NCBI GenBank assembly: GCA_964519035.1
Contig: CAZFKZ010000036.1
Location: 1 to 18,252, forward strand
Length of the DNA: 18,252 bases
From: CAJJBL01 sp964519035
GTDB lineage: Bacteria; Pseudomonadota; Alphaproteobacteria; Puniceispirillales; Marisalimonadaceae
Reading direction: 5' to 3'
Under the pieces are notes generated by a model, which worked only from the letters and a program-made list of their open reading frames with translations, ran no database searches and had not been told where the DNA came from. Below are positions 7,351 through 15,209 of this stretch, one piece after another (within the stretch, counting starts at the first letter, position 1; each line of letters begins with the position of its first letter). The position numbers and the translations under genes are program-made.

Positions 7351-8940
7351 ATGAAATTTATTAATAACCTTTTAATCTTAATGGTTACCTTTCTTTTGAC
7401 TGGAATAGCTTCAGCAAAAGATTTAACTGTTGGTTTAAAATCAGAGCCAAGCTCTATAGACCCGCACTACCATAACCTCGGTCCTAATAATAGTTTCTCA
7501 ACTCATATTTTTGATTCTTTAGTTGGTACGGATGAGAACCAACAACATTATCCCAATTTGGCAATTTCATGGAAGCCAATTGATGATACAACTTGGGAAT
7601 TCAAACTGAGAAAAGGTGTTAAATGGCATGATGGCAGTGATTTTACTGCAGATGATGTTATATTCACTTCTAAACGAGCTCCCAATGTCCCAAAATCACC
7701 ATCTGGATTTGGAACTTATCTTAAGGGAAAAACTTTTGTAAAGATTGACAGTCACACTGTACATATAAAGACTGCTAAACCATTTCCTCTAATGCCAAAT
7801 GATATTTCAACAGTTAAAATAATATCAAAAAAACATGGAGAAGGAGCTTCTACTTCTGATTACAATAATGGTAAAGCGGCTATTGGTACTGGACCTTATA
7901 AATTTGTTGAATGGGTTCGTGGAGATAAAATTGTATTAAAAGCAAACTCAAATTATCATGGAGCTTTAAAAGCTCAACCATCATTTGATAATGTACTTTT
8001 CAAGCCAATTAAATCTGGTCCATCTAGGATAGCTGCACTTTTAGCTGGAGATGTTGACCTTATTGACAGCGTTCCTCCTTTAGATGTTGCACGATTAAAG
8101 AAAAACAATTCTTTAAAATTGATGAGTGGTCCTTCTAACAGAGTTATTTACTTACATATGGATCAATTTAGAGAAGACTCTCCTCATATCAAAGCAATTG
8201 GTGGTGGAAAAATTAAGAATCCATTAATGGATGTTAGAGTTAGAAAAGCTATTTCATTAGCAATTAATAGAGATGCCATCGTTGCAAAGGTAATGGAAGG
8301 AATTGCAGTTAAAGCAGGCCAGTTATTACCAGCAGGATTTCATGGTGTTTCTTCGAAGATGAAACCGGATCCATATGACACTAAAACTGCTAAAAAACTA
8401 ATGGCTGAGGCTGGATATGGCAAAGGCTTTGAAATGACAATTCATGGACCTAATGATAGATATATTAATGACGCAAAAATTGCTGAGGCTTTAGCTCAAA
8501 TGATGTCTAGAATTGGAATTAAAGCTAAAGTTGAAACTATGCCAAAAGCTGTTTATTTTAAAAGAGCATCTGCGGGTGGTCCTAACAAAAGTCCTGAATT
8601 TAGTTTTATGGTCTTAGGATGGGGTGCAGGTTCAGGTGAAGCTTCATCTCCTTTGAGAGCTTTATTGCATACTTATGACAAGTCAATTGGTATGGGAAGA
8701 GCTAACAGAGGTAGGCATTCAGATCCTGCTGTAGATGCAATAATCCAAAAAGCAGTAGCAACAGTAGATGCTGACGCCAGAGGTGCATTATTAGCTGAAG
8801 CTACCGAAATAGCTGTTGGACAAAACTATGGTGTTATCCCTATTCATTATCAAATGAATACATGGGCATCAAAGTCTTCTTATAGTTATCAACCTAGAAC
8901 TGATGAAAGAACTATAATTATGGGATTAAGTAATAATTAA
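7351..8940 (+). CDS. ABC transporter substrate-binding protein, peptide/nickel (DppA/OppA) family
   Basis: A 529-residue periplasmic protein. The ATG at 7351 is chosen over an upstream in-frame start at 7318 because it has a very strong ribosome site (GGGAGG, 7340-7345) and opens on a signal peptide: MKFINNLLILMVTFLLTGIASA, with an ASA cleavage site at 20-22. The mature protein has the SBP_bac_5 fold marks: VGLKSEPSSIDPHYH (27-41), FDSLVG (54-59) and FKLRKGVKWHDGSDFTADDV (84-103), the signature of the dipeptide/oligopeptide family. It would capture a peptide or related compound and deliver it to the two permeases encoded downstream. An intrinsic terminator follows directly, so it is likely made in excess over the permeases. 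Neighbouring amidohydrolase genes suggest peptides or N-blocked amino acids as cargo (inference). Confidence 0.95.
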   Translation: MKFINNLLILMVTFLLTGIASAKDLTVGLKSEPSSIDPHYHNLGPNNSFSTHIFDSLVGTDENQQHYPNLAISWKPIDDTTWEFKLRKGVKWHDGSDFTADDVIFTSKRAPNVPKSPSGFGTYLKGKTFVKIDSHTVHIKTAKPFPLMPNDISTVKIISKKHGEGASTSDYNNGKAAIGTGPYKFVEWVRGDKIVLKANSNYHGALKAQPSFDNVLFKPIKSGPSRIAALLAGDVDLIDSVPPLDVARLKKNNSLKLMSGPSNRVIYLHMDQFREDSPHIKAIGGGKIKNPLMDVRVRKAISLAINRDAIVAKVMEGIAVKAGQLLPAGFHGVSSKMKPDPYDTKTAKKLMAEAGYGKGFEMTIHGPNDRYINDAKIAEALAQMMSRIGIKAKVETMPKAVYFKRASAGGPNKSPEFSFMVLGWGAGSGEASSPLRALLHTYDKSIGMGRANRGRHSDPAVDAIIQKAVATVDADARGALLAEATEIAVGQNYGVIPIHYQMNTWASKSSYSYQPRTDERTIIMGLSNN

Positions 8941-8957
8941 TTTCTATTAAACTTTTT

Positions 8958-8990
8958 AAACCCAGAACTATCCGGTTCTGGGTTTTTATT
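8958..8990 (+). terminator. Intrinsic (partial) terminator between binding-protein and permease genes
   Basis: A perfect stem, CCCAGAAC (8961-8968) with GTTCTGGG (8975-8982), extended by three A:T pairs to 8958 and 8985, has a 6-nt loop and is followed by a T run. It is the clearest terminator in the window. It sits inside an operon, so it probably lets only part of transcription reach the permeases, and may also shield the 3' end of the binding-protein mRNA. Confidence 0.85.
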
Positions 8991-9014
8991 TACTAAAATT
9001 ATTTGAGTTAAATT

Positions 9015-9992
9015 ATGGCAGAATTTATTCTAAGAAGATTAGGACAAAGCACATTAGTTTTATTTATAATGTCATTATTAGTTTTTGGTGGGGTTAACCT
9101 TGTAGGTGACCCAGTTGAAATGCTTATTAATCCAGAAGCTGATCAAGCTGAAGTTGAAAGAGTAATAAGTGAACTTGGATTAGATAAACCAGTAACTGAG
9201 CAATACTGGTATTTTTTAAAAAATGCATTTAGGGGTGATTTAGGCGACTCATTTATATATGGAGAACCTGCACTTAAGTTAATACTTGAAAAAATGCCCG
9301 CTACCTTAGAATTAGCTTTATTATCTTTATTTATCTCTCTAGTTGTAGCAATTCCATTAGGTATATATGCCGGTTATAAGCCTGAAAGTAAAGTTAGTAA
9401 AACAATAATGGCTGGGTCTATTTTAGGTTTTTCAATGCCTACATTTTGGGTTGGCATTATATTTATAATGTTTTTTGCTGTTTTTCTTGGTTGGTTTCCT
9501 ACAACAGGGAGAGGTGAAATAGGAACTTTTTTAGGAATTAACAGTTCTTTATTTACCCTAAATGGTTTGTCGCATGTATTTCTTCCAGCACTAAATCTAG
9601 CACTTTTTAAAATTTCTTCAGTCATAAGATTAACGAGGGCTGGTACAAGAGAAATTATTTTACAAGATTATATAACTTTTGCTCGTGCAAAAGGCTTAAC
9701 TGAAAGAAGAGTGGTTTTAGTCCATATTCTGAAAAATATCTTAATTCCCATTGTTACGGTTGTTGGATTGGAATTTGGATCTCTTATTGCTTTTTCAACG
9801 GTGACTGAAACTGTATTTGCTTGGCCTGGTATGGGAAAGTTAATAATAGATTCAATTTATAATTTAGACAGACCAGTTATTGTTGCTTACTTAATGATAA
9901 TTGTTACATTTTTTGTTTTTCTAAATTTAATTGTCGATATTCTATACTCATTACTAGATCCTAGAGTTCGAGTACAAGGTAAAAACCAATGA
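9015..9992 (+). CDS. ABC transporter permease, DppB family
   Basis: A 325-residue inner-membrane protein with about six predicted membrane segments: one at 10-30, a periplasmic loop of about 65 residues, then five more from about 97 onward. It begins MAEFILRRLGQSTLVLF, typical of DppB/OppB/GsiC. The cytoplasmic coupling loop (EAA motif), which contacts the ATPase, is in DYITFARAKGLTERRVVLVHILKN (about 216-239), and the C-terminus ends LLDPRVR, as in the family. It pairs with the DppC-type protein to form the membrane pore. ATG start has only a weak GAG 7 nt upstream, consistent with lower expression than the binding protein. The stop overlaps the next gene's start by 4 bp (ATGA, 9989-9992), indicating coupled translation. 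Confidence 0.95.
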   Translation: MAEFILRRLGQSTLVLFIMSLLVFGGVNLVGDPVEMLINPEADQAEVERVISELGLDKPVTEQYWYFLKNAFRGDLGDSFIYGEPALKLILEKMPATLELALLSLFISLVVAIPLGIYAGYKPESKVSKTIMAGSILGFSMPTFWVGIIFIMFFAVFLGWFPTTGRGEIGTFLGINSSLFTLNGLSHVFLPALNLALFKISSVIRLTRAGTREIILQDYITFARAKGLTERRVVLVHILKNILIPIVTVVGLEFGSLIAFSTVTETVFAWPGMGKLIIDSIYNLDRPVIVAYLMIIVTFFVFLNLIVDILYSLLDPRVRVQGKNQ

Positions 9993-10870
9993 GTACAAGA
10001 ACTAGAAACTTCAAAAATTTTTGGAATGATTTTTCTGAAAGTAGAGTTGCTTTAATATCTTTCTTTATTTTCATAGTAATTTTATTTATTGCTGTTTTTG
10101 CACCTCTTGTTTCCCCAACCGATCCATACGATTTAAGTACTGTAAGTATTATGAACAGCCGTCTTCCACCAATGTCAGAAGATTTTGCTGGTAATCTGTA
10201 TATTTTAGGTACTGATGGAGCAGGCAGAGATATGCTTTCATCTCTTTTTTATGGCCTTCGAATTAGCTTAGGTGTTGGTGTTTTTTCTGGAATTGTAGCA
10301 CTAGTTATTGGTTCCTCACTTGGTATTTCTGCTGCTTTTTTTAGAGGCAAATATGAAATGTTTGTTATGCGTATAGTGGATATACAATTAAGTTTTCCTT
10401 CTATTTTAGTGGCATTAATAATTTTAGCATCCTTTGGAAAAGGTGTTGAAAAAACTATAATTGCATTGATTTTAGTTCAATGGGCCTATTATGCAAGAAC
10501 TGCTAGAGGTACCGCTTTAGTAGAGATGAATAAAGAATATGTAGATTCAGCTAGATGTATGGGTTTCAGCAATATAAGAATAATGTTTAAACATATTCTA
10601 CCAAATTGTATGGCGCCTTTAATAGTTGTTGGCACACTTCAAACAGCCCATGCAATATCTCTAGAAGCTACATTAAGCTTTTTAGGGTTAGGTCTACCAA
10701 TGACCGAACCTTCACTTGGTCTTCTTATTGGTAATGGATTTGAATATATGCATAGTGGTGATTTTTGGATAAGTATTTTTCCTGGTGTAGCTCTTTTAAT
10801 TACAGTAGCATCAATAAATTTAGTTGGAGATCACTTAAGAGACATGTTTAACCCACGCTTAAAAAAATAA
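9989..10870 (+). CDS. ABC transporter permease, DppC family
   Basis: A 293-residue inner-membrane protein, the second pore subunit. Family marks: a cytoplasmic N-terminus followed by the first membrane segment (IFIVILFIAVFAPLVSPTDPY, ending about 47), the periplasmic YILGTDGAGRDMLSSL block (about 71-86), the EAA-type loop EYVDSARCMGFSNIRIMFKHILPN (about 177-200), and the C-terminal GDHLRDMFNPR. About six membrane segments are expected. The ATG at 9989 overlaps the DppB stop and has AAGG at 9976-9979. After its stop there are only 9 bp before the convergent carbamoylase-like gene, so the ATP-binding subunits (DppD/DppF) normally found next are absent here and must be encoded elsewhere if the importer works. 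Confidence 0.95.
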   Translation: MSTRTRNFKNFWNDFSESRVALISFFIFIVILFIAVFAPLVSPTDPYDLSTVSIMNSRLPPMSEDFAGNLYILGTDGAGRDMLSSLFYGLRISLGVGVFSGIVALVIGSSLGISAAFFRGKYEMFVMRIVDIQLSFPSILVALIILASFGKGVEKTIIALILVQWAYYARTARGTALVEMNKEYVDSARCMGFSNIRIMFKHILPNCMAPLIVVGTLQTAHAISLEATLSFLGLGLPMTEPSLGLLIGNGFEYMHSGDFWISIFPGVALLITVASINLVGDHLRDMFNPRLKK

Positions 10871-10879
10871 GTTTTTAAA

Positions 10880-12133
10880 TTATAATTTTGCTAAATCTAA
10901 TATCAATTTAACTAAAACAGCTGTTCCTTTTGCAATATCGGATAACTTAGCAAATTCTTCTGGACAATGACTAAAGCCATTTTCACAAGGTATAAAAATC
11001 ATTGCTGATGGAACAACCCTAGCTAGTTGAGCCGTATCATGGCCTGCTCCACTATCCATTATTTTTTTTGAAAAACCAAAATAATCACATGATTTTAGAA
11101 ATGACGAAATAAGTTTTTTATCCATTTCTATATAAGGTGCAAAAGCTAAATCTGTAATTGAGACTTCATGTTCATTCATTTCATTGAGTGAAATAATTTT
11201 ATTTTTAATAGCTTCTAGAAATTCATTTCTAGAGCTATTACTTACAGCTCTAAGATCAATTGTTAAGTCAACAAAACCAGGTATGATAGCGGCTGAGTTG
11301 GGATGTACATTTATTTTCCCAACGGTTGCTACAAAATGTTGATTACTTTCTTGTGAAAGTTTTAGAGCTACTTCATTTATAAAAATAATTAATTTGGATG
11401 CCACAACCAAAGAATCAGCTCTTTGGTTCATAAGAACAGTTCCGCTATGACCTGCTTGCCCAGTTATGCTTACAAGATGCCTTGATATACTAGGTATAGA
11501 TCTTACAACTCCAATTTCAATTTCATCATTTTCTAAAACTTTACCTTGCTCAATATGTAATTCTAAACATGCAATAATATCTTTTACTATTGGAAGAGGC
11601 GATTTTAATAATTTTGTTTGCCCGCCTACTTTATTAATCTCTTCCCCAAGGACCCGACCCATTATGTCTGTTCTTAAAAAAATATCTTCATTTAAAAGTC
11701 CTGCTATACCTCTACTTCCAAGACAAGATATTCCCCAATCATTAAGTTCTTCTCCTAAATAATCATAGATGGCTATATTGAACGGAAGGCCAATTTTATT
11801 TTCTCTTATATATTTGATAACATTTAAAGCGGATATAATTCCAGCTATACCGTCATACCTTCCACCTGCTGGAACTGTATCTATATGAGAGCCAATTATA
11901 ACTAATTCATTTGTTTTTATATTGGATTTCAAAAGACCAACTAGATTTCCAGCTTCATCTACTGAAGTTTCTAGTTCTAGTAATTCAAATTGTTTAGTTA
12001 ACCAATCTCTTCCTGCATAAAATTCTTTGCTAAAAACAAGTCTAGTATAAGGTTTATTTTGTTCTGTGAGTTTTTCTAAATCATTTATGCCCTTTTCTAT
12101 AAATGAAATATCAGAGAAATTTTTATAATCCAT
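10880..12133 (-). CDS. M20-family amidase, N-carbamoyl-L-amino-acid hydrolase / allantoate amidohydrolase type
   Basis: A 417-residue cytoplasmic metal hydrolase. The two-metal site of the hydantoinase/carbamoylase branch is readable: His83 in GSHIDTVPAGGRYDG with Asp94, Glu128/Glu129 in YLGEELNDWG, His193 in ELHIEQG, and His389 in GFSHCPEE near the C-terminus. The lid domain contains GQAGHSGTVLMNQRADSL (dimerisation and substrate region). Members split N-carbamoyl amino acids, ureidoglycolate or allantoate, or beta-ureidopropionate, releasing CO2 and ammonia with the free amine. Which one applies cannot be told from sequence. No hydantoinase or allantoinase gene is in the window, which makes N-carbamoyl amino acids from outside the more natural guess. 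It is the last gene of a three-gene hydrolase operon and starts 1 bp after the preceding stop. Confidence 0.9.
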   Translation of the reverse strand: MDYKNFSDISFIEKGINDLEKLTEQNKPYTRLVFSKEFYAGRDWLTKQFELLELETSVDEAGNLVGLLKSNIKTNELVIIGSHIDTVPAGGRYDGIAGIISALNVIKYIRENKIGLPFNIAIYDYLGEELNDWGISCLGSRGIAGLLNEDIFLRTDIMGRVLGEEINKVGGQTKLLKSPLPIVKDIIACLELHIEQGKVLENDEIEIGVVRSIPSISRHLVSITGQAGHSGTVLMNQRADSLVVASKLIIFINEVALKLSQESNQHFVATVGKINVHPNSAAIIPGFVDLTIDLRAVSNSSRNEFLEAIKNKIISLNEMNEHEVSITDLAFAPYIEMDKKLISSFLKSCDYFGFSKKIMDSGAGHDTAQLARVVPSAMIFIPCENGFSHCPEEFAKLSDIAKGTAVLVKLILDLAKL

Positions 12134-12134
12134 A

Positions 12135-13112
12135 CTAATCTAACGGGTACGCTAATCTGACTGCTGTTTTTCCTACAAAAAGACGTTTTGTAGGCATAAT
12201 TAGTACAGTGGTTTCGTATGGAGCCAATATAGGTTCATCATCATCATGTCCAATGATTGTACCTTTATCCAAATGGTCAAAACCTTGCCAATCTTGTTTA
12301 AATTTAAAATTTCCAGTTTTAATTGTAACTATTTCACCAACCTTAAATGATTTCATTTTCTGATCATTTTGTGAAGAAGACAAAATCTCTAAACCAAAAT
12401 CATTACTCATAATACCTGCATTTTTTATAAATCTAATTGTAGTTTCTATTGCTATTGGTTCAGATGACTTTGCCCAATGTTGACCACACTCAACTAACAG
12501 AGCATTTTTAGCACTTTTAGGATCAGAAAAGCCTCCGAAATCTCTCATTCGCATACCTTCTTTATGTCCACTATCAATAATAGTAGACATATTCATTCCA
12601 ACAGACTTTGCTAAAATTAAACCTTTTTCTTCCATTCCAGCCATCATTAAAGGTACACAAGGTTTTTGCATTGAATGAATATCTAATAAAAAATCTACAT
12701 CTGAGAGAATTGGCCTAACTATGCGAGCTCTTTCAAATTCATTTGTTTTTTTTCTGGATAAATCATCTAGTAAGCCTGGTGCCCATAATCTATTAAAATC
12801 TTCATCAACCCATCTTGTACGGTTTGGATTTTCAGGATCATAAGCTAAATAAGCTTTTACATTCATAAAACCTAAAGAAAGCTTACCTTTAGTAGGTCTA
12901 GCATTATTTTTAAACAACCAATCTAATGCCAACGCCCCACAAGGTTCATTTCCATGAACTACAGCAGATATAAAAACATGAGGCCCTTCTTTACCAGAAT
13001 CAAACGTATGAATATAATCAACACCTACATTTCCTGATTTATAAGCTGATATGTCTGGAGCTTGAATTTCAACAGGAAATTCATTTTCGTAATCTAACAT
13101 GACGTCGGTCAT
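12135..13112 (-). CDS. Succinylglutamate desuccinylase/aspartoacylase family deacylase
   Basis: A 325-residue zinc-dependent deacylase of the M14-like AstE/AspA family. The zinc motif is VVHGNEPCGA with His53 and Glu56, and the third ligand is His146 in LLDIHSM (142-148). DEDFNRLW (103-110) holds the Asn-Arg substrate-carboxylate site. LLVECGQHW (about 205-213) contains the expected catalytic glutamate region. The C-terminal third (after about 235) is a beta-rich domain typical of the family. Such enzymes release acetyl, succinyl or similar groups from amino acids. AstE itself is unlikely, because no other arginine-succinyltransferase pathway genes are present. ATG start (13110-13112) has a good AAAGGG site upstream. 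It lies 16 bp after the N-formylglutamate amidohydrolase-like gene. Confidence 0.88.
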   Translation of the reverse strand: MTDVMLDYENEFPVEIQAPDISAYKSGNVGVDYIHTFDSGKEGPHVFISAVVHGNEPCGALALDWLFKNNARPTKGKLSLGFMNVKAYLAYDPENPNRTRWVDEDFNRLWAPGLLDDLSRKKTNEFERARIVRPILSDVDFLLDIHSMQKPCVPLMMAGMEEKGLILAKSVGMNMSTIIDSGHKEGMRMRDFGGFSDPKSAKNALLVECGQHWAKSSEPIAIETTIRFIKNAGIMSNDFGLEILSSSQNDQKMKSFKVGEIVTIKTGNFKFKQDWQGFDHLDKGTIIGHDDDEPILAPYETTVLIMPTKRLFVGKTAVRLAYPLD

Positions 13113-13128
13113 TTATTAACCCTTTCTT

Positions 13129-13983
13129 TTAGTTTATCCAAGTTTTTAACGAATTTAAAAGATTACTCAAATTATGTTTTAAAGTATTAAATCCGTCATG
13201 TTTAACTCTCGTCTCTTCATTCATATAGAGCTTTCTATTAATCTCAATTTGAAGTGAATGTTTTTTTAGATTTGGATTACTATAAGCAGAGACTAATTCC
13301 GCACCTTTGTAAGGATCATTAATGGCAACCTCATACTTTAAGTCCCTAAGACATTCAACGACTTCCTTTGTAAAGCCATTATCACAACTGCTGCCGTCTT
13401 TATCTCCTATTACAAAATCTGGCCTAATAGTTCCTTGTATTTGTGTAGACATTGCAGTTGCATTGTCTTGCATTGAATGACAATTAATATGATAGAATTT
13501 ACCATACTTTTGATACGTTTTATTCATTATTTTTCTAAGAGCTTCATGATAGGGCCTATGATACTTTTTTATTCTATTCATCAGTTCATCTAAAGTTATT
13601 TTATTCTTATACATCTTTTCACCTTCTGGCGGAATTTTTAACCATATTAAACCAATTCCCAACTCACTCTTAATTGAAGGTTTGAAATCTATTTCGCCAA
13701 CTGTGTTATTTGGATTTATTATGTCTTTAAAGAAAAAATCTGTTTCAGCTCTATTAGGGTCAATATATGACCTTGGGAATTCTGCTTTGAGAATAACAGC
13801 TCCAATATTTGATGCAGAATCAAAAAGCTCATCAACATAAGTATCCTCAGCTTGTCTTAGTTTTGAAAAAGTAGCTTGATGATTAAAATCTGTTGGATAC
13901 AACTGTCCACTGTGAGGCGAATCTAAAATTAAAGGAATAGATTGACCTTCTTCACCATCAATAGTTAATATCTTATTAGGCAT
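13129..13983 (-). CDS. N-formylglutamate amidohydrolase family protein (HutG2-like)
   Basis: A 284-residue protein with the complete FGase family signature: LDSPHSGQLYP (20-30), AEDTYVDELF (45-54), EFPRSYIDPNRAETD (68-82), FYHINCHSMQD (163-173) with metal-type histidines 165 and 169, and LQIEINRKLYMNEET (244-258). In histidine breakdown this family hydrolyses N-formyl-L-glutamate to formate and glutamate. No other hut gene is in the window, so a wider deformylase or amidase role is equally possible; annotation of this family in oligotrophs is often generic. ATG start (13981-13983) has a GGAA about 8 nt upstream. It is the first gene of the minus-strand hydrolase operon and is divergent from the M20D gene across only 51 bp. 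Confidence 0.9.
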   Translation of the reverse strand: MPNKILTIDGEEGQSIPLILDSPHSGQLYPTDFNHQATFSKLRQAEDTYVDELFDSASNIGAVILKAEFPRSYIDPNRAETDFFFKDIINPNNTVGEIDFKPSIKSELGIGLIWLKIPPEGEKMYKNKITLDELMNRIKKYHRPYHEALRKIMNKTYQKYGKFYHINCHSMQDNATAMSTQIQGTIRPDFVIGDKDGSSCDNGFTKEVVECLRDLKYEVAINDPYKGAELVSAYSNPNLKKHSLQIEINRKLYMNEETRVKHDGFNTLKHNLSNLLNSLKTWIN

Positions 13984-14034
13984 AATGTATTTCCAAAGCT
14001 AATAAATCATTAATCATTATTGAATGGATGTAAA

Positions 14035-15207
14035 ATGAATATCAATGAAAAAATTAAATCTTTAATTCCAGAAATGAAGAACTGGAGGCACCACATACAT
14101 GAAAATCCTGAAATTGCTTATGAAGAAAAAAATACATCTAAATTTATTATGAATAAACTAAATGAGTTTGGAATTGAAACTCATGCAGACTTAGGAGGAA
14201 CTGGAATAGTTGGAATAATTCACGGAAAAGATAACGGTTCTTCAAATAAATCTATTGGTATTAGAGCTGATATGGATGCTCTTCCCATGACTGAGAAAAC
14301 TAATTTACCATATTCATCTAAAAACCCTGGCCGAATGCATGCTTGTGGTCACGACGGACATACTACTATGTTAATGGGTGCTGCGAAATATCTTGCTGAA
14401 ACAAAGAACTTTTCTGGAACCGTTTATTGTATATTTCAGCCTGCCGAGGAAGGTGGAAATGCAGGAGCAAAATCCATGATAAATGACGGTTTGTTTACTA
14501 AATTCAATATAGATAGCGTATGGGGAATTCATAACTGGCCAGGTGTTCCAGTTGGTGAGGCAGTCGCTCATAAAGGTTTTGCAATGGCTGGAGGTGATAT
14601 CATTGTCATAACAATTCAGGGGAAGGGAGGTCACGCAGCTCAACCTCAGTTTTCAAATGACCCCATTGTTTCTGCAGGCTTAACTATTACTGCACTCCAA
14701 ACTTTAATATCTAGACAGCTAGATCCTTTTGAAAATTCTGTTTTATCTTTAACTAAGATTGAAGGTGGTTCAGCATTTAATGTTATCCCAGATATAGTAA
14801 CCATTGGAGGAACCTTAAGGTCTACAAATAATAAAACTAGAGAAATAATGTTAGAAAAAATTAAAAATGTAGCAACTAATGCATGTGCGATTAATAATTG
14901 TAAAGTTAACGTAGAAATTCGACCTGGATATCCCCCAACAGTAAATGACCCTAAAAGCGCCGAACTTGCATCTAAAGTGTTTGAAAATTCTTTTGGTCCG
15001 AATTCTATTAATATTAAAGAAACACCAACAATGGGATCTGAAGACTTTTCATATATGTTACAAGAAAAACCTGGAGCCTATATTTGGCTTGGTTCTGGGG
15101 AGGATCATGAAAAACTTCATAGTGTCCACTATGACTTCAATGATGAATTACTCCCAATAGGAGCACAATATTGGTCAAATTTAGCAGAAACAATTTTGAC
15201 TGATTAA
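14035..15207 (+). CDS. M20D amidohydrolase, hippurate / IAA-amino-acid hydrolase type
   Basis: A 390-residue cytoplasmic metal amidohydrolase. The ATG at 14035 is preferred to a TTG 15 nt upstream because it has a GGA 6 nt away and gives the family's usual N-terminus before WRHHIHENPEIAYEE (17-31). All M20D metal ligands are present: Cys104 and His106 in HACGHDGHT, Glu139 in FQPAEEGG, His166 in WGIHNWPG, and His362 in LHSVHYDF. RADMDALPMTE (78-88) and the dimerisation block GGHAAQPQ are intact, as is MGSEDFSYML. The family splits N-acyl amino acids (N-benzoyl, N-acetyl, indoleacetyl) and some aminoacyl amides; the exact substrate is unknown. It faces the tupC gene with only 2 bp between the two stops. 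Confidence 0.92.
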   Translation: MNINEKIKSLIPEMKNWRHHIHENPEIAYEEKNTSKFIMNKLNEFGIETHADLGGTGIVGIIHGKDNGSSNKSIGIRADMDALPMTEKTNLPYSSKNPGRMHACGHDGHTTMLMGAAKYLAETKNFSGTVYCIFQPAEEGGNAGAKSMINDGLFTKFNIDSVWGIHNWPGVPVGEAVAHKGFAMAGGDIIVITIQGKGGHAAQPQFSNDPIVSAGLTITALQTLISRQLDPFENSVLSLTKIEGGSAFNVIPDIVTIGGTLRSTNNKTREIMLEKIKNVATNACAINNCKVNVEIRPGYPPTVNDPKSAELASKVFENSFGPNSINIKETPTMGSEDFSYMLQEKPGAYIWLGSGEDHEKLHSVHYDFNDELLPIGAQYWSNLAETILTD

Positions 15208-15209
15208 TA

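Noticed and set aside
9374..9625. Minus-strand open frame inside the DppB-type gene
   Set aside because: Shadow frame of a clear permease with conserved coupling loop.
11466..11762. Open frame of 98 codons on the plus strand opposite the M20 carbamoylase-like gene
   Set aside because: Antisense to a gene with a complete metal site; no independent support.
12135..13112. Ectoine-breakdown enzyme DoeB, with the Lrp gene as DoeX
   Set aside because: The aspartoacylase-like protein does not show the DoeB-type N-terminal pattern that I know, no DoeA or other ectoine genes are visible, and the Lrp gene is 4 kb away behind the tup genes.
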